A stretch of DNA of 34,086 nt from an uncultured Lachnospiraceae bacterium (GCA_910577655.1 CAJTOW010000030.1:1-34086); one strand, 5' to 3'. Positions 23,463 to 32,243 are shown, counted from the stretch's first letter. The notes: generated from the letters alone by a model not told the origin. A program made the numbers and translations.

Positions 23463-25025
23463 TTATTCCATTCCCAGCACGTTTTTAATGTTATTTTTAT
23501 ATACGTCCGCTTTGGCGCCATAGATGACCTGGACTCCGTCACTGACACTGACGACTCCATTGGCCCCGGTTTTGGACTTCCAGTCACTGTCGGACATGAC
23601 CAGAGCCTTGTCTTTGACCTTGACTCTGAGGCGTGTGAAGCATGCATCCACATTCAGGATATTGTCAGCACCGCCCAGACCCTCGATAATGGTGGCCAGC
23701 ATATCATCAGACACCTTTTTGCCGTTCATCTCCTGAACCGGAGCATCGTCGTCCTCACGTCCCGGAGTCTTGAAATCGAATTTCAGGATCATGAAGCGGA
23801 ACGTAACATAGTAAAGCACGAAGAAGATGATGCCAAGGACAAAGATCCAGATCCAGTTGGAGCCCTTGTCCGCCTGCATGATGCCGTTGAAGATGGTGCT
23901 TAAGAACGGTCCGCCAAAGGAGCTGGGACCTGGCACATTGACCTTGAATATGTAGGTGAGCAGGTAGCACAAGCCCGCGAATCCGGCATGGATTACGAAC
24001 AGAATCGGGGCTACAAACAAGAAGGAATACTCAATGGGTTCCGTGATACCGGTAAATACAGCTGGGATTACGGCGGCAATCAGCAGTGCCTTTACCTGCT
24101 GCTTTCTTTCCGGCTTTGCGGTCTGGTAGATGGCCAGGGCAGCGCCGGGCATACCAAACATGGCAAAGATGACCTTTCCGTTCATGACGAAACGGGAAAT
24201 GTTGATGTCAAACATGGCATCCGGGGAGGCAAGCATGGCATTGTAGATATTGACCGCGCCTTCCACCACATTGCCGTCGATGGTCATGGAACCACCCAGG
24301 TTGGTGAAGAAGAAGGGGGTATAGATAAAGTGGTGCAGTCCGAAGGGCAGCAGGGCACGTTCAGACAGACCGTAGATCACACTTCCGGCAGCACCGGTGT
24401 TGTAGATGATCTCTCCCATAGCGGTGAGTCCGCCCTGGACCACCGGCCAGATAAAGGACATGACCAGACCAAGGGCAGAGCAGCCAAGCAGGGTTACCAT
24501 AGGAACGAACTTGGTTCCGGAGAAGATGCCCAGCACCGGCGGAAGCTGGATGTTGTAGTATTTATTGTGCAGCCATGCAACAAGAAGTCCTACAAGAATG
24601 CCGCCGAATACACCTGTATCCAGGGATGCGATACCCATGACCATGGACTGTCCGGTGGTCATGGCAGAGGGATCCAGCTTGCCGAGACCCGTCAGAAGCA
24701 CGTTCATCACATTGTTCATGGCCAGGAAGCCGATGACGCTGCACAGTGCGGCGATGCCCTTCTCCTTCTGGGCGTAGCCCACTGCTACAGACACAGCGAA
24801 AATGATGGGCAGATAGGAGTTGATGGTGTTGCCCATGGCCTTTAAGAGATTGAAGAACAAGGTCATATAGGGCGTGCCCAGAAAAGGAACCAGGGCCACC
24901 ATGTTTTTGGTGGTAAAAGCAGATCCGATACCTACCAGGATACCTGCGATGGGCAGGATCATGACCGGGGTCATGAGAACCTTGCCTAATTTCTGAAACT
25001 GTGAAAATGATAACTTGTCTTTCAT
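23463..25025 (-). CDS. PTS alpha-glucoside-type EIICB component
   Basis: A 520-residue sugar phosphotransferase permease of the glucose/maltose group. Residues 1 to about 420 are the membrane IIC domain, with the GITEPIEYSFLF motif of this family. A charged linker leads to the IIB domain (about 440-520), whose phosphorylated cysteine is C462 in NVDACFTRLR. No IIA domain or gene is present, so it must borrow a glucose-type EIIA from elsewhere. GGGGGT lies 6 bases before the ATG. It follows the 6-phospho-alpha-glucosidase gene by 126 bases on the same strand, which points to maltose or a related alpha-glucoside as the imported sugar; exact substrate uncertain. Confidence 0.92.
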   Translation of the reverse strand: MKDKLSFSQFQKLGKVLMTPVMILPIAGILVGIGSAFTTKNMVALVPFLGTPYMTLFFNLLKAMGNTINSYLPIIFAVSVAVGYAQKEKGIAALCSVIGFLAMNNVMNVLLTGLGKLDPSAMTTGQSMVMGIASLDTGVFGGILVGLLVAWLHNKYYNIQLPPVLGIFSGTKFVPMVTLLGCSALGLVMSFIWPVVQGGLTAMGEIIYNTGAAGSVIYGLSERALLPFGLHHFIYTPFFFTNLGGSMTIDGNVVEGAVNIYNAMLASPDAMFDINISRFVMNGKVIFAMFGMPGAALAIYQTAKPERKQQVKALLIAAVIPAVFTGITEPIEYSFLFVAPILFVIHAGFAGLCYLLTYIFKVNVPGPSSFGGPFLSTIFNGIMQADKGSNWIWIFVLGIIFFVLYYVTFRFMILKFDFKTPGREDDDAPVQEMNGKKVSDDMLATIIEGLGGADNILNVDACFTRLRVKVKDKALVMSDSDWKSKTGANGVVSVSDGVQVIYGAKADVYKNNIKNVLGME

Positions 25026-25076
25026 TTGTTACCCCCATAATCTATTCTTATTCTGTTGTATACACCATTCTTATAA

Positions 25077-25103
25077 GGGCAGCCGGCCAGGAGCAGGCTG
25101 CCC
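25077..25103 (-). other. Intercistronic hairpin between glucosidase and EIICB genes
   Basis: GGGCAGCC and GGCTGCCC form a perfect 8-bp GC-rich stem in the 126-base gap inside the PTS operon. On the minus strand it is followed by TTATAAG, not a T-run. It may protect the upstream mRNA or set different levels for the two genes; that is an inference. Confidence 0.4.
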
Positions 25104-25151
25104 TGGTTTTGGCGGCTCCCCCGGGAGGGTCTGCCTTCAGGAATTCCGGGT

Positions 25152-26477
25152 CTATCTCAGCTCCGGCCAGTAGCCCTTGTTGGCTTCGATCATCTTATCC
25201 AGGATCTTGCGGGCCACCTTGGCGGAGGTCACGGTCTTGTTCATGGTGAATGCTTCCAGCGCCTTCTGGTAGGAATTCTCAAAGTAAGCATCCACGATCA
25301 GTTTCTCGGCGGCAAGCTGCTGCTGCATCATGCCCAGATGGAACTGGGGAATCTCTCCGATGACCACCGGTTCCGGTCCCCACTTGCGCAGATAGCAGGG
25401 AACCTCTACCATGGCATCGTTGGGAAGCGCCGGAATGGAACCATTGTTCTCCACGATCACCAGATAACGGTCTGCGTTGTTGTAAGCGATGGAACAGGCC
25501 ACATCCACGATGAAATCACCAAATGCATTGAAGAGATTCAAGTTGACCTCATGGGTACCGCCGGACTCCTTGATCAGGCGCACCTGCTCATACATATCCT
25601 TTTCACGGCCGTCCATGACCATGTTGGCGCGGGTGTAGTTGATATCGCTGGTCTCTACACACTCCTTCGGATAGAGATAGTACTGGAGATAGGTGTTGGG
25701 AAGGAATTCTGGGAAGTCGGTGAGGATTTCCTTGAAGTTCTCCCAGGTATGTCTCCAGGAGGGATCGGAGTGGTGCTTGTCATGAGAAGCGGCCAGACCG
25801 AACTGCATGATCTTCTCCTTCAGTTCAGGCATACGGTCTGTACCGGTCTTGTCAAAAAGCTTTGTCCACCATCCGAAATGGTTCAGGCCGAAGTATACGG
25901 GATCCAGGTCATTGTATTTCTCCAGGCCCAGCATCTTGGCGAAGGACAGCATGATGGCTACGGGCATGTCGCAGATGTTCAGGATCTTGTAGTTATGATA
26001 CTGGCGGCGGGTTGCCTCTGCAACGATGGCGGCAGGATTGGAGTAGTTGATGATCCATGCCTCCGGTGCATAGGTGCGGATGTCGTCAATGACCTTGAAG
26101 ACGCCGGGAATGGAACGGAGTCCGTATGCCATGCCGCCGGGGCCGCAGGTCTCCTGACCCACCACACCGAATTCCAGGGAGATCTTCTCATCCTTTTCGC
26201 GCATTTTTAAGCCGCCCTGACGGATCTGGGCAAAGGCGAAATCAATATCCGTAAATGCCTTCTCCGGTTCCGTGGTAGTGAAGTAGATGCACTCTGGATC
26301 CAGCTTCGCGATCAGGGAGCCGCAGAGGGTGTCAACCAGCTCAAGCCGCTCCGGGTCAATATCATAAAGTACCAGCTTCTGGAGCGGGAAACGGTCCAGG
26401 TTGCCGATCAGACTCTGGATGATACCAGGTGTATGACTGGAGCCTCCGCCAACGATAACGACTTTAAAACCTTCCAT
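25152..26477 (-). CDS. 6-phospho-alpha-glucosidase (glycoside hydrolase family 4)
   Basis: A 441-residue NAD+- and Mn2+-dependent family-4 hydrolase that cleaves the phosphorylated disaccharides delivered by the PTS to glucose 6-phosphate and a sugar. The N-terminus has the NAD-binding VVIVGGGSSHTPG. The metal ligands are C169 in ICDMP and H200 in LNHFGWW. In this family CDMP marks alpha-glucoside enzymes (GlvA/AglB type) whereas CN(I/V)P marks beta-glucoside ones, so alpha specificity is favoured. The start is ATG 26477 with AAAGGGG 8 bases upstream; an in-frame TTG at 26495 overlaps that site. It is divergent from an RpiR regulator and is first gene of an operon with the EIICB gene. Confidence 0.92.
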   Translation of the reverse strand: MEGFKVVIVGGGSSHTPGIIQSLIGNLDRFPLQKLVLYDIDPERLELVDTLCGSLIAKLDPECIYFTTTEPEKAFTDIDFAFAQIRQGGLKMREKDEKISLEFGVVGQETCGPGGMAYGLRSIPGVFKVIDDIRTYAPEAWIINYSNPAAIVAEATRRQYHNYKILNICDMPVAIMLSFAKMLGLEKYNDLDPVYFGLNHFGWWTKLFDKTGTDRMPELKEKIMQFGLAASHDKHHSDPSWRHTWENFKEILTDFPEFLPNTYLQYYLYPKECVETSDINYTRANMVMDGREKDMYEQVRLIKESGGTHEVNLNLFNAFGDFIVDVACSIAYNNADRYLVIVENNGSIPALPNDAMVEVPCYLRKWGPEPVVIGEIPQFHLGMMQQQLAAEKLIVDAYFENSYQKALEAFTMNKTVTSAKVARKILDKMIEANKGYWPELR

Positions 26478-26650
26478 AATAAATACCCCTTTCAAAAAAA
26501 CCCACCAAATTTTTAAAATTTCAGTTTTTAACAGTTACCCGGTTTATTTTTGTTGCGCGCGCTTTTATAAACATCTATAATATAATTGTTTCCGTAACTT
26601 TTTGGAATACTTTTTGGAAGGATCGGAAGAATGTGCGGAATGTGGAATAA

Positions 26651-26674
26651 TTTCATTTGATGAAAAAAATTTCA
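26651..26674. promoter_or_regulatory. Candidate RpiR operator in the divergent PTS control region
   Basis: Two overlapping palindromes: TTTCAT-ttg-ATGAAA (26651-26665) and TGAAA-N4-TTTCA (26661-26674). TGAAA/TTTCA dyads are the kind of site bound by several RpiR/MurR regulators. The 293-base control region also has a plus-strand TTGCGC, 17-base spacer, TATAAT pair at 26553-26581, and a GC-rich near-palindrome (26551-26567) that is at best a weak catabolite-repression site. Confidence 0.4.
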
Positions 26675-26770
26675 CAATATTTTTGCCGGAATATGTATTT
26701 TATAGTGGAAATGTAATAGTCTGGCTGTCTGAAGTGCTGCAAAGATTTAAGGTTTTATAGGAGAAGTGCT

Positions 26771-27529
26771 ATGGATTTTTACAAACGGATAGCAGAGAAC
26801 GCCCATCTGCTGAACAAGGGGGATAACGAGATCCTGTCTTACTGTGTACGGAACAATCAGAGAATATCAGAAATGAAGGTGCAGGATGTGGCGGAGGAGC
26901 TTTATACGTCACCGGCCTCCATGATCCGGTTCTGTAAGAAGCTTGGCTTCAGCGGGTTCTCGGAATTTAAAGCCGCCCTGAAGCTGGAGCTTTTTCAGGC
27001 CCATGACAGTGGTGGGAAGGAGAACCGGTCGGTGGATTTCCTGAAGGATGTCCAGAAGACACTTCAGCTGGTCCAGGAAGAGACCATTGACCGGGTTCTG
27101 GGACTGATCCATACCAGCAGCCGGGTCGAGGTATATGCTATAGGAAGCAGCCGGATGGTGGCGGCGGAGCTGGTGAAGCGGCTGCAGATCATAGGAATAG
27201 CAGCTTTCTGCTATGATGACAGTTCCCTGATGAACATCAGCGCCAGACAGGCTACCGGTGATGTTCTGATCATCGCCATCTCCGCTTCCGGTGAGACCAG
27301 CCTGATGATCGCGGCTGCCAACACGGCTAAAAGCCGCGGCGCCACCATTGTCTCCGTGACGAATCTTGGCAGCAATACCTTAAGCGAGATGGCGGATGTG
27401 AATATCTATGCCAACTCTACCCACTTTGTGAAATCCGGCATTATGATCTATTCCCGGGTCCAGCTTCTGATGGTTTGTGAATATATCTTTTTCCGGTATC
27501 TGGAATCCTATGGGAACCAGGGAGAATGA
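26771..27529 (+). CDS. RpiR/MurR family transcriptional regulator
   Basis: A 252-residue regulator. Residues 1-77 are the RpiR-type helix-turn-helix (VQDVAEELYTSPASMIRFCKKLGFSGFSEFK). Residues about 110-250 are a SIS sugar-phosphate-binding domain with YAIGSSRMVAAEL and ISASGETSLMI. Divergent orientation to the 6-phospho-alpha-glucosidase and EIICB genes makes it their likely regulator, probably responding to a sugar phosphate such as maltose 6-phosphate or glucose 6-phosphate; activator or repressor role is not readable. The stop is only 13 bases from the convergent MATE gene end, with no room for a standard terminator. Confidence 0.9.
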   Translation: MDFYKRIAENAHLLNKGDNEILSYCVRNNQRISEMKVQDVAEELYTSPASMIRFCKKLGFSGFSEFKAALKLELFQAHDSGGKENRSVDFLKDVQKTLQLVQEETIDRVLGLIHTSSRVEVYAIGSSRMVAAELVKRLQIIGIAAFCYDDSSLMNISARQATGDVLIIAISASGETSLMIAAANTAKSRGATIVSVTNLGSNTLSEMADVNIYANSTHFVKSGIMIYSRVQLLMVCEYIFFRYLESYGNQGE

Positions 27530-27542
27530 GCTGGACAGGAGA

Positions 27543-28901
27543 TTACCGTCCGGTATCCTCCACCAGCTGTTTCCTCTCCCAGTGTCCGGTCCGGTACCAG
27601 CCAAAAGAGATCAGGTAGTTGGCCAGCCAGCCTAAGGGTACGGCGTACCAGATCACCTGGATCCCGAAGATGGGGGAGCAGAGTCGGGCGATGACTACCC
27701 GGATGCTGAGATTCACCAGGTTGGCGATCATGTATACATTCACATCCCCGGCACCCCGCAGCACCCCGTCGGTGATGGCCTTGAAGCCGATGATGCACAG
27801 GAAAGTGCCGATGAACCGGAGGTAAGCAGCACCCGTGTCAAATGCTACCGAAGAGACGGCAGTATCCATGAACAGAGACAGGATCGGCCGGTAGAAGGCC
27901 TGACAGATCAGGAACAGGACTACTCCGAAGCCGATGATGATCTGGTATGCCACATGATACCCGTGCTTTACACGGTCCTTTTTCCCGGCTCCCAGGTTCT
28001 GGGCAGTGAAGGTAGAGACCGCATTGCCGGTGGCTATCATGGGGACGATGCCGATGGATTCCAGCCGCATACCTGCCGAATAGCCAGCCAGGGCAGAGGA
28101 GCCGAACTGGTTGACAGAGGACTGGGTCAGGAGCATGCCGATGCTGACGATGGACTGCTGCACGATGGATGGAACCGCAATCTTCACCCCGGCACAAAGC
28201 ATATGCACGTCGAAAAGGGACGGGGCCTGGTCGGCCTTGTAGCTTCTCAGCTGGTACATCAGGATGGTGAAGGAGATGACAGCAGAGATTCCCTGGGCGA
28301 TTACCGTGGCGATGGCTACTCCGGCCACGCCCATCCGGAAGTGGATGACCATGACCAGATCCAGGATCACATTCAGCACAGAGGAGAAGATCAGAAGCCC
28401 CAGGGGAATGCCGGATTTGCCCATGGCGTTGAAATTGGCCGCCAGCACGTTGTACATGAACATAAAGGGCAATCCGGTAAAATAGATCTGCAAATAGAGG
28501 ATGGCATCCTCATAAATATTGTCCGGGGTCTGCAGGGCCAGCAGCACTGCCGGATTGTAGCAGAAGCCCACAACTGCCAGCAGGGTGCTGAGGGCTGCAA
28601 AGGTGATCAGGAAGGTGTAGACAGAGGTCTTCATCTCCCGGTATTTCCCGGCTCCCAGGTACTGGCTGGTAAGGACGGAAGCACCGATCCCTCCGCCGAT
28701 GGCGATCATGATGAAGACATTGGTGAAGGAATAGGAGGCGCCTACGGCGGCCAGGGCATTCTCCCCTACGAACCGGCCTACGATTACCGAGTCTGCCATG
28801 TTGTAAAACTGCTGGAACAGGTTTCCCAGGATCATGGGAAGTGCGAAGAAAAAGAGGGCGCGGCCAGGGGCCTGGGTGAGTAATTTTTGTTTTTTATCCA
28901 T
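27543..28901 (-). CDS. MATE family efflux transporter
   Basis: A 452-residue membrane protein with about twelve hydrophobic segments in two similar halves, typical of cation-coupled multidrug and toxin extrusion proteins. The N-terminal PMILGNLFQQFYNMADSVIVG and the following ALAAVGASYSFTNVF match the DinF/NorM-like MatE domain, as does the second-half stretch MRLESIGIVPMIATGNA. AAGGAG lies 9 bases before the ATG. The exported compound cannot be deduced. It is a single gene with no adjacent regulator in the same unit. Confidence 0.92.
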   Translation of the reverse strand: MDKKQKLLTQAPGRALFFFALPMILGNLFQQFYNMADSVIVGRFVGENALAAVGASYSFTNVFIMIAIGGGIGASVLTSQYLGAGKYREMKTSVYTFLITFAALSTLLAVVGFCYNPAVLLALQTPDNIYEDAILYLQIYFTGLPFMFMYNVLAANFNAMGKSGIPLGLLIFSSVLNVILDLVMVIHFRMGVAGVAIATVIAQGISAVISFTILMYQLRSYKADQAPSLFDVHMLCAGVKIAVPSIVQQSIVSIGMLLTQSSVNQFGSSALAGYSAGMRLESIGIVPMIATGNAVSTFTAQNLGAGKKDRVKHGYHVAYQIIIGFGVVLFLICQAFYRPILSLFMDTAVSSVAFDTGAAYLRFIGTFLCIIGFKAITDGVLRGAGDVNVYMIANLVNLSIRVVIARLCSPIFGIQVIWYAVPLGWLANYLISFGWYRTGHWERKQLVEDTGR

Positions 28902-29023
28902 GATGTTATGCTCCTTGTCGTAACAGTGTCCCGCTGCCCGGGAGGGGGCAGATGGGCATATTTAGGAATTGTAGCACGAAATGAGGGCAGAGTAAAGGGT
29001 GGGATTGAAAGGAGAATATCTGT

Positions 29024-29590
29024 ATGACTGAGATGAAAACAGTGGAAATGATTGAGCAGGAGGCCTATGAGTCCGCCAGAGAGTTACTTGAAAAGATTAA
29101 TCTGAAGCCGGGGAGTGTGCTGGTGGTGGGGTGTTCTACCAGTGAGGTGGCAGGCTCCCGGATCGGCAGTGACTCCAGGCCGGAGCTGGGGGAAAAACTG
29201 GTGGAGGGGATCCGTCGGGCGGCAGGGGAGAAGGGCGTATATGTGGCAGCCCAGTGCTGCGAGCATCTGAACCGTGCCGTGATCCTGGAGCAGAAGGCGG
29301 CGGAGCTGTATGGCTGGGAGGAAGTCAATGTGGTGCCCCAGCCCAAGGCAGGAGGTTCCTTTGCCACGGCCCTCTATAAGCGGTTGAAGGCCCCGGTGGC
29401 TGTGGAACGGATCCGGGCCCATGCCGGGATGGATATCGGAGATACCATCATCGGGATGCATCTGAAGGAGGTGGCAGTGCCGGTGCGGATCTCGAAAAAG
29501 ACCATCGGGGAAGCCCATCTGGTCTGCGCCAGAACCAGGCCCAAATTCATCGGCGGGGTGCGGGCAGTCTATGATGAGGAGAAGCTGTAG
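29024..29590 (+). CDS. UPF0340/TIGR01440 family protein (YwlG-like)
   Basis: A 188-residue protein of the conserved family called UPF0340, DUF436 or TIGR01440, widespread in Firmicutes and represented by B. subtilis YwlG; its function is unknown. Family features are the PGSVLVVGCSTSEVAGSRIG stretch with an invariant-looking Cys, CCEHLNRAVILE, and the GMDIGDTIIGMHLKEVAVPVR segment. There is no signal peptide or membrane segment, so it is cytosolic. AAAGGAG precedes the ATG at good spacing. It is followed after 57 bases by the antitoxin gene, which differs in base composition and is probably a later arrival. Confidence 0.88.
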   Translation: MTEMKTVEMIEQEAYESARELLEKINLKPGSVLVVGCSTSEVAGSRIGSDSRPELGEKLVEGIRRAAGEKGVYVAAQCCEHLNRAVILEQKAAELYGWEEVNVVPQPKAGGSFATALYKRLKAPVAVERIRAHAGMDIGDTIIGMHLKEVAVPVRISKKTIGEAHLVCARTRPKFIGGVRAVYDEEKL

Positions 29591-29647
29591 GCAGCGAAGT
29601 GGTAAAATATCAAAGAAATATTATAAAAACAATAAGGAGACTTGTCT

Positions 29648-29914
29648 ATGTCAACATTGGAAAAAGCAATAGGATTACTGCAGAAAATGCCGGAACACAA
29701 GTTAGAGGCAGCATACATGTATATACGCTTTATCTATTCCCAGACAGACAGAGACGAGACTGTTTATACTCCCCCAAAAGCGGCAGATTCCTTAAAAAAG
29801 AGGCAAAAAGGATTCCAGGGGCTTATGACATTTGCCGGAACATTGCCGGAGGATTTCGATTATGAGAGAGAATTAGAGGAGGCGAGGGAGGCTAAATATG
29901 CTCGTTTTATTTGA
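29648..29914 (+). CDS. Probable antitoxin of a PIN-type toxin-antitoxin pair
   Basis: An 88-residue acidic protein. The N-terminal half is helical (LEKAIGLLQKMPEHKLEAAYMYIRFIY), and a Lys-rich linker leads to an acidic tail (LPEDFDYERELEEAREAKYARFI) suited to wrapping round a toxin. AAGGAG lies 8 bases before ATG 29648. Its end overlaps the PIN toxin start by 17 bases, the usual arrangement for coupled antitoxin-toxin synthesis. The assignment rests mainly on position; I see no clear AbrB, MetJ or Phd DNA-binding fold. Confidence 0.75.
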   Translation: MSTLEKAIGLLQKMPEHKLEAAYMYIRFIYSQTDRDETVYTPPKAADSLKKRQKGFQGLMTFAGTLPEDFDYERELEEAREAKYARFI

Positions 29915-30317
29915 CACAAATATTGTACTGGATGTGCTGGAAAAGCGGTCTCCCTTTTATGATGCATCTAAATCAGCGCTTGAGAAATGTGTTTCTGGTG
30001 AAGTCACAGGCTATATTGCACTGCATTCTGTATCAAACATATTTTATATTTTAAGAAAATGCTATACTGAGGCGGACAGAAGAAAGCTTCTCCTTGATCT
30101 GCTTGATTTGTTGCAAATAGCAGGTGCTGACCATGAAAGTGTCAGGAATGCTTTACAAAGAGAAGATTTTTCTGACTTTGAGGACGGCTTACAAGATGAA
30201 TGCGCAAAACAGGTTCATGCCGACTACATTGTAACTCGAAATATGAAAGATTTTTCCGTGTCAGATATACCTGCCGTTATGCCGGAGGACTTGCTTAAAA
30301 TCCTTGCAAATGAATGA
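29898..30317 (+). CDS. PIN domain toxin (VapC-like ribonuclease)
   Basis: A 139-residue PIN-fold protein of the PIN_3 type. The acidic Mg2+ site is built from D6 (LFDTNIVLD), the FSDFEDGLQ cluster (D93, E95, D96) and D109/D118 around ADYIVTRNMKDF. Such toxins cut tRNA or other RNA when freed from the antitoxin. It overlaps the upstream antitoxin gene by 17 bases and is noticeably more AT-rich than the neighbouring metabolic genes, suggesting acquisition by transfer. The frame is intact, so the pair may be functional. Confidence 0.87.
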   Translation: MLVLFDTNIVLDVLEKRSPFYDASKSALEKCVSGEVTGYIALHSVSNIFYILRKCYTEADRRKLLLDLLDLLQIAGADHESVRNALQREDFSDFEDGLQDECAKQVHADYIVTRNMKDFSVSDIPAVMPEDLLKILANE

Positions 30318-30324
30318 GTAACAT

Positions 30325-30351
30325 AAGAATGTATCTTCGGGATGCATCTTT
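30325..30351. terminator. Possible bidirectional terminator between toxin and LysR genes
   Basis: TGTATC (30330-30335) and GATGCA (30341-30346) form a short stem with one wobble around TTCGG. It is followed by TCTTTC on the plus strand and by TTCTTATG on the minus strand. Stem and T-runs are both weak, but it occupies the 33-base gap between convergent genes. Confidence 0.35.
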
Positions 30352-31292
30352 CATGCAGGCGTCCCCATATCTCCAAACTGTTCCTTCACAGCTCTGATGA
30401 AGAGCTGGTCTGCCTTTGAGAGAAAGCCGTTGTCCAGGGAGGCAATACAGAGATCCCAGAAGGCGCCATACTTCTCATCTATACATAGAAGGGCCGGACT
30501 GTATTCCGGGGAAGCGATGCGGGAATACTGGAGGGGGACCAGGGTGATGCCAAGCCCCTGGGCGGCCAGAAGCTGGGCGGTTTCAAAATTTTTCAGAGTC
30601 AGGGGTATATCCGGCTGGCTGATGCCGGCCCTGGTCAGGACCGCATCGGTGATCTGCCGGATCCGCTGTTCCCGGCGCAGCATCAGAAACGGCTCCTGCT
30701 TTAACAGCTTTAAGTCTAAGACCGGGTAGGGATAGCCCGGTTTTTCTATGGCCTTCCTGATAAGGGCATGGTCCGGGGCAATGGCAATGACGAATGGATC
30801 CCGCCCCAGGATGTCGTAGTGAATCAGGGTCTGGGGCTGCTCTCTGGGAGCGTGCATAATAGCAAAGTCAATCTCGCCGCTGATAATCATCTGCTCCAGA
30901 CGGGTGGAGCTTTCCTCGTGGATATAGACTTCGATATAGGAACAGATCCGTTTGTATTCAGGGAGAACCCTGGCCAGGATCAGGGTGCCCAGATGGTTGG
31001 TGATTCCTACATGGATCCGTCCGGTGCGCAGATTGTTGATATCGCTGATTTCCAGCTCAAAGTCTTCATACATTTTCAGAATCTGTGTGGCCATATGACA
31101 GTAACGCTCTCCTGCATAGGTGGGAACCAGCCCGCTGTTGGTGCGGGTGAAGAGTGGGGTGCCAAGCCCTTCCTCGATCCGCTGGACAGACTGGCTTAAG
31201 GATGGCTGGGCGATAAAAAGTTTGCGGGCAGCCTTTGAGATGCTTTTTTCTTCGGCTATGGTCTTGATGTAGAGAAGTTCTTTGCTGGTCAT
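30351..31292 (-). CDS. LysR family transcriptional regulator
   Basis: A 313-residue regulator. The first 60 residues form the LysR winged helix-turn-helix (KTIAEEKSISKAARKLFIAQPSLSQSVQRIE...LGTPLFTR), and the rest is the two-lobed co-inducer-binding domain. The start at ATG 31292 follows AAAGGAG by 5 bases; an in-frame TTG at 31310 overlaps that site. It is divergent from azlCD with a 215-base shared control region, so it probably regulates that export pair in response to an amino acid; this is inferred from arrangement. The ligand is not known. Confidence 0.92.
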   Translation of the reverse strand: MTSKELLYIKTIAEEKSISKAARKLFIAQPSLSQSVQRIEEGLGTPLFTRTNSGLVPTYAGERYCHMATQILKMYEDFELEISDINNLRTGRIHVGITNHLGTLILARVLPEYKRICSYIEVYIHEESSTRLEQMIISGEIDFAIMHAPREQPQTLIHYDILGRDPFVIAIAPDHALIRKAIEKPGYPYPVLDLKLLKQEPFLMLRREQRIRQITDAVLTRAGISQPDIPLTLKNFETAQLLAAQGLGITLVPLQYSRIASPEYSPALLCIDEKYGAFWDLCIASLDNGFLSKADQLFIRAVKEQFGDMGTPA

Positions 31293-31383
31293 GAGGACTC
31301 CTTTCTGCAAGAGTTGCTGTTTTGGGGGATCTGGACTGTTTGACCTGCAAAAAGTATATCATAAAATTTTGGAATAGTCATCA

Positions 31384-31412
31384 TTGACGAAATGGTGTGT
31401 TAAGAGTATACT
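31384..31412 (+). promoter_or_regulatory. Promoter of azlCD
   Basis: TTGACG (31384-31389), a 17-base spacer and TATACT (31407-31412) give a near-consensus promoter about 95 bases before the azlC start and divergent from the LysR gene. Confidence 0.75.
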
Positions 31413-31428
31413 GAACACTTGGTAATCG

Positions 31429-31442
31429 TTTTGGCGCCAAAA
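31429..31442. promoter_or_regulatory. 14-bp perfect palindrome downstream of the azlCD promoter
   Basis: TTTTGGCGCCAAAA is a perfect dyad starting 16 bases after the -10 box, roughly at +10 to +23 of the expected transcript. The position fits an operator that blocks early elongation. It does not have the T-N11-A spacing of a standard LysR site, so the binding protein is unknown. Confidence 0.4.
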
Positions 31443-31507
31443 ACCGTCACACAAAATCAGGCACGGCGGGAATCCGGGAGTGCATCAGATCAATTTGGAG
31501 GAATATC

Positions 31508-32236
31508 ATGGGGGATATACAGGAAGATAAGACAGACGGGAAGTCCTGGTACCGCAGGGGGATGCGGGACGGGATCCCCATTGGACTTGGATATTTTGCC
31601 GTATCTTTTACACTGGGGATTGCGGCGAAGAAGGCGGGACTTAGCGCACTGCAGGCCTCAGTCATGTCTGCGACTATGCTGGCATCTGCGGGGCAGTTTG
31701 CGGCGATCAATATGATCGTATCCGGTGCAGGCTTTATTGAGATGGTGATGACACAGATCGTGGTGAATCTGCGGTACCTGCTGATGTCAAGCGCTTTGTC
31801 CCAGAAGGTCCGGAGGGATAAGCCATTTCTCCACCGGTTTCTCATGTCCTATGGGGTGACGGATGAGGTTTTCGGAATATCCGTGGCAGTTCGGGGAAAG
31901 CTTCATCCGGCTTATATGTATGGGGCAGTGACTACAGCAGCTCCGGGGTGGGTGCTTGGGACATTTTTTGGAGCCGTTTTGGGGATGATCCTTCCGGCGC
32001 GGGTCATGAGTGCCCTGAATGTGGCACTCTACGGAATGTTCCTGGCAGTGGTGATCCCACCGTCCAGAAAGAGCCGTATTATCGCCGGAGTGGTGGTGGT
32101 CTCCATGGCGGCCAGTACAGCCTTTACAGTACTGCCGGGGCTGAGACAGATTTCATCAGGCTTCCAGATGATGATCCTGACGATCCTGGTGGCAGGTGGG
32201 GCTGCTGTCTTATTCCCGGTGAAAGAGGAGGCATAG
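31508..32236 (+). CDS. azlC: AzlC family branched-chain amino acid export subunit
   Basis: A 242-residue membrane protein of the AzlC (LIV-E) family, the large subunit of two-part exporters for branched-chain or other amino acids. The family start GMRDGIPIGLGYFAVSFTLGIAA is clear, followed by SATMLASAGQFAAINMI and NLRYLLMSSALS. About seven hydrophobic segments are visible. GGAGG precedes the ATG. The small partner azlD begins 7 bases after the stop, so the two form an operon with its own promoter, divergent from a LysR regulator. Confidence 0.92.
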   Translation: MGDIQEDKTDGKSWYRRGMRDGIPIGLGYFAVSFTLGIAAKKAGLSALQASVMSATMLASAGQFAAINMIVSGAGFIEMVMTQIVVNLRYLLMSSALSQKVRRDKPFLHRFLMSYGVTDEVFGISVAVRGKLHPAYMYGAVTTAAPGWVLGTFFGAVLGMILPARVMSALNVALYGMFLAVVIPPSRKSRIIAGVVVVSMAASTAFTVLPGLRQISSGFQMMILTILVAGGAAVLFPVKEEA

Positions 32237-32243
32237 AAAGAAG

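Noticed and set aside
27954..28883. 309-codon plus-strand frame opposite the MATE gene
   Set aside because: Shadow; His/Asp/Gly-rich and without domain or start signal. The similar frames at 23988-24845 and 25338-26210 were rejected for the same reason.
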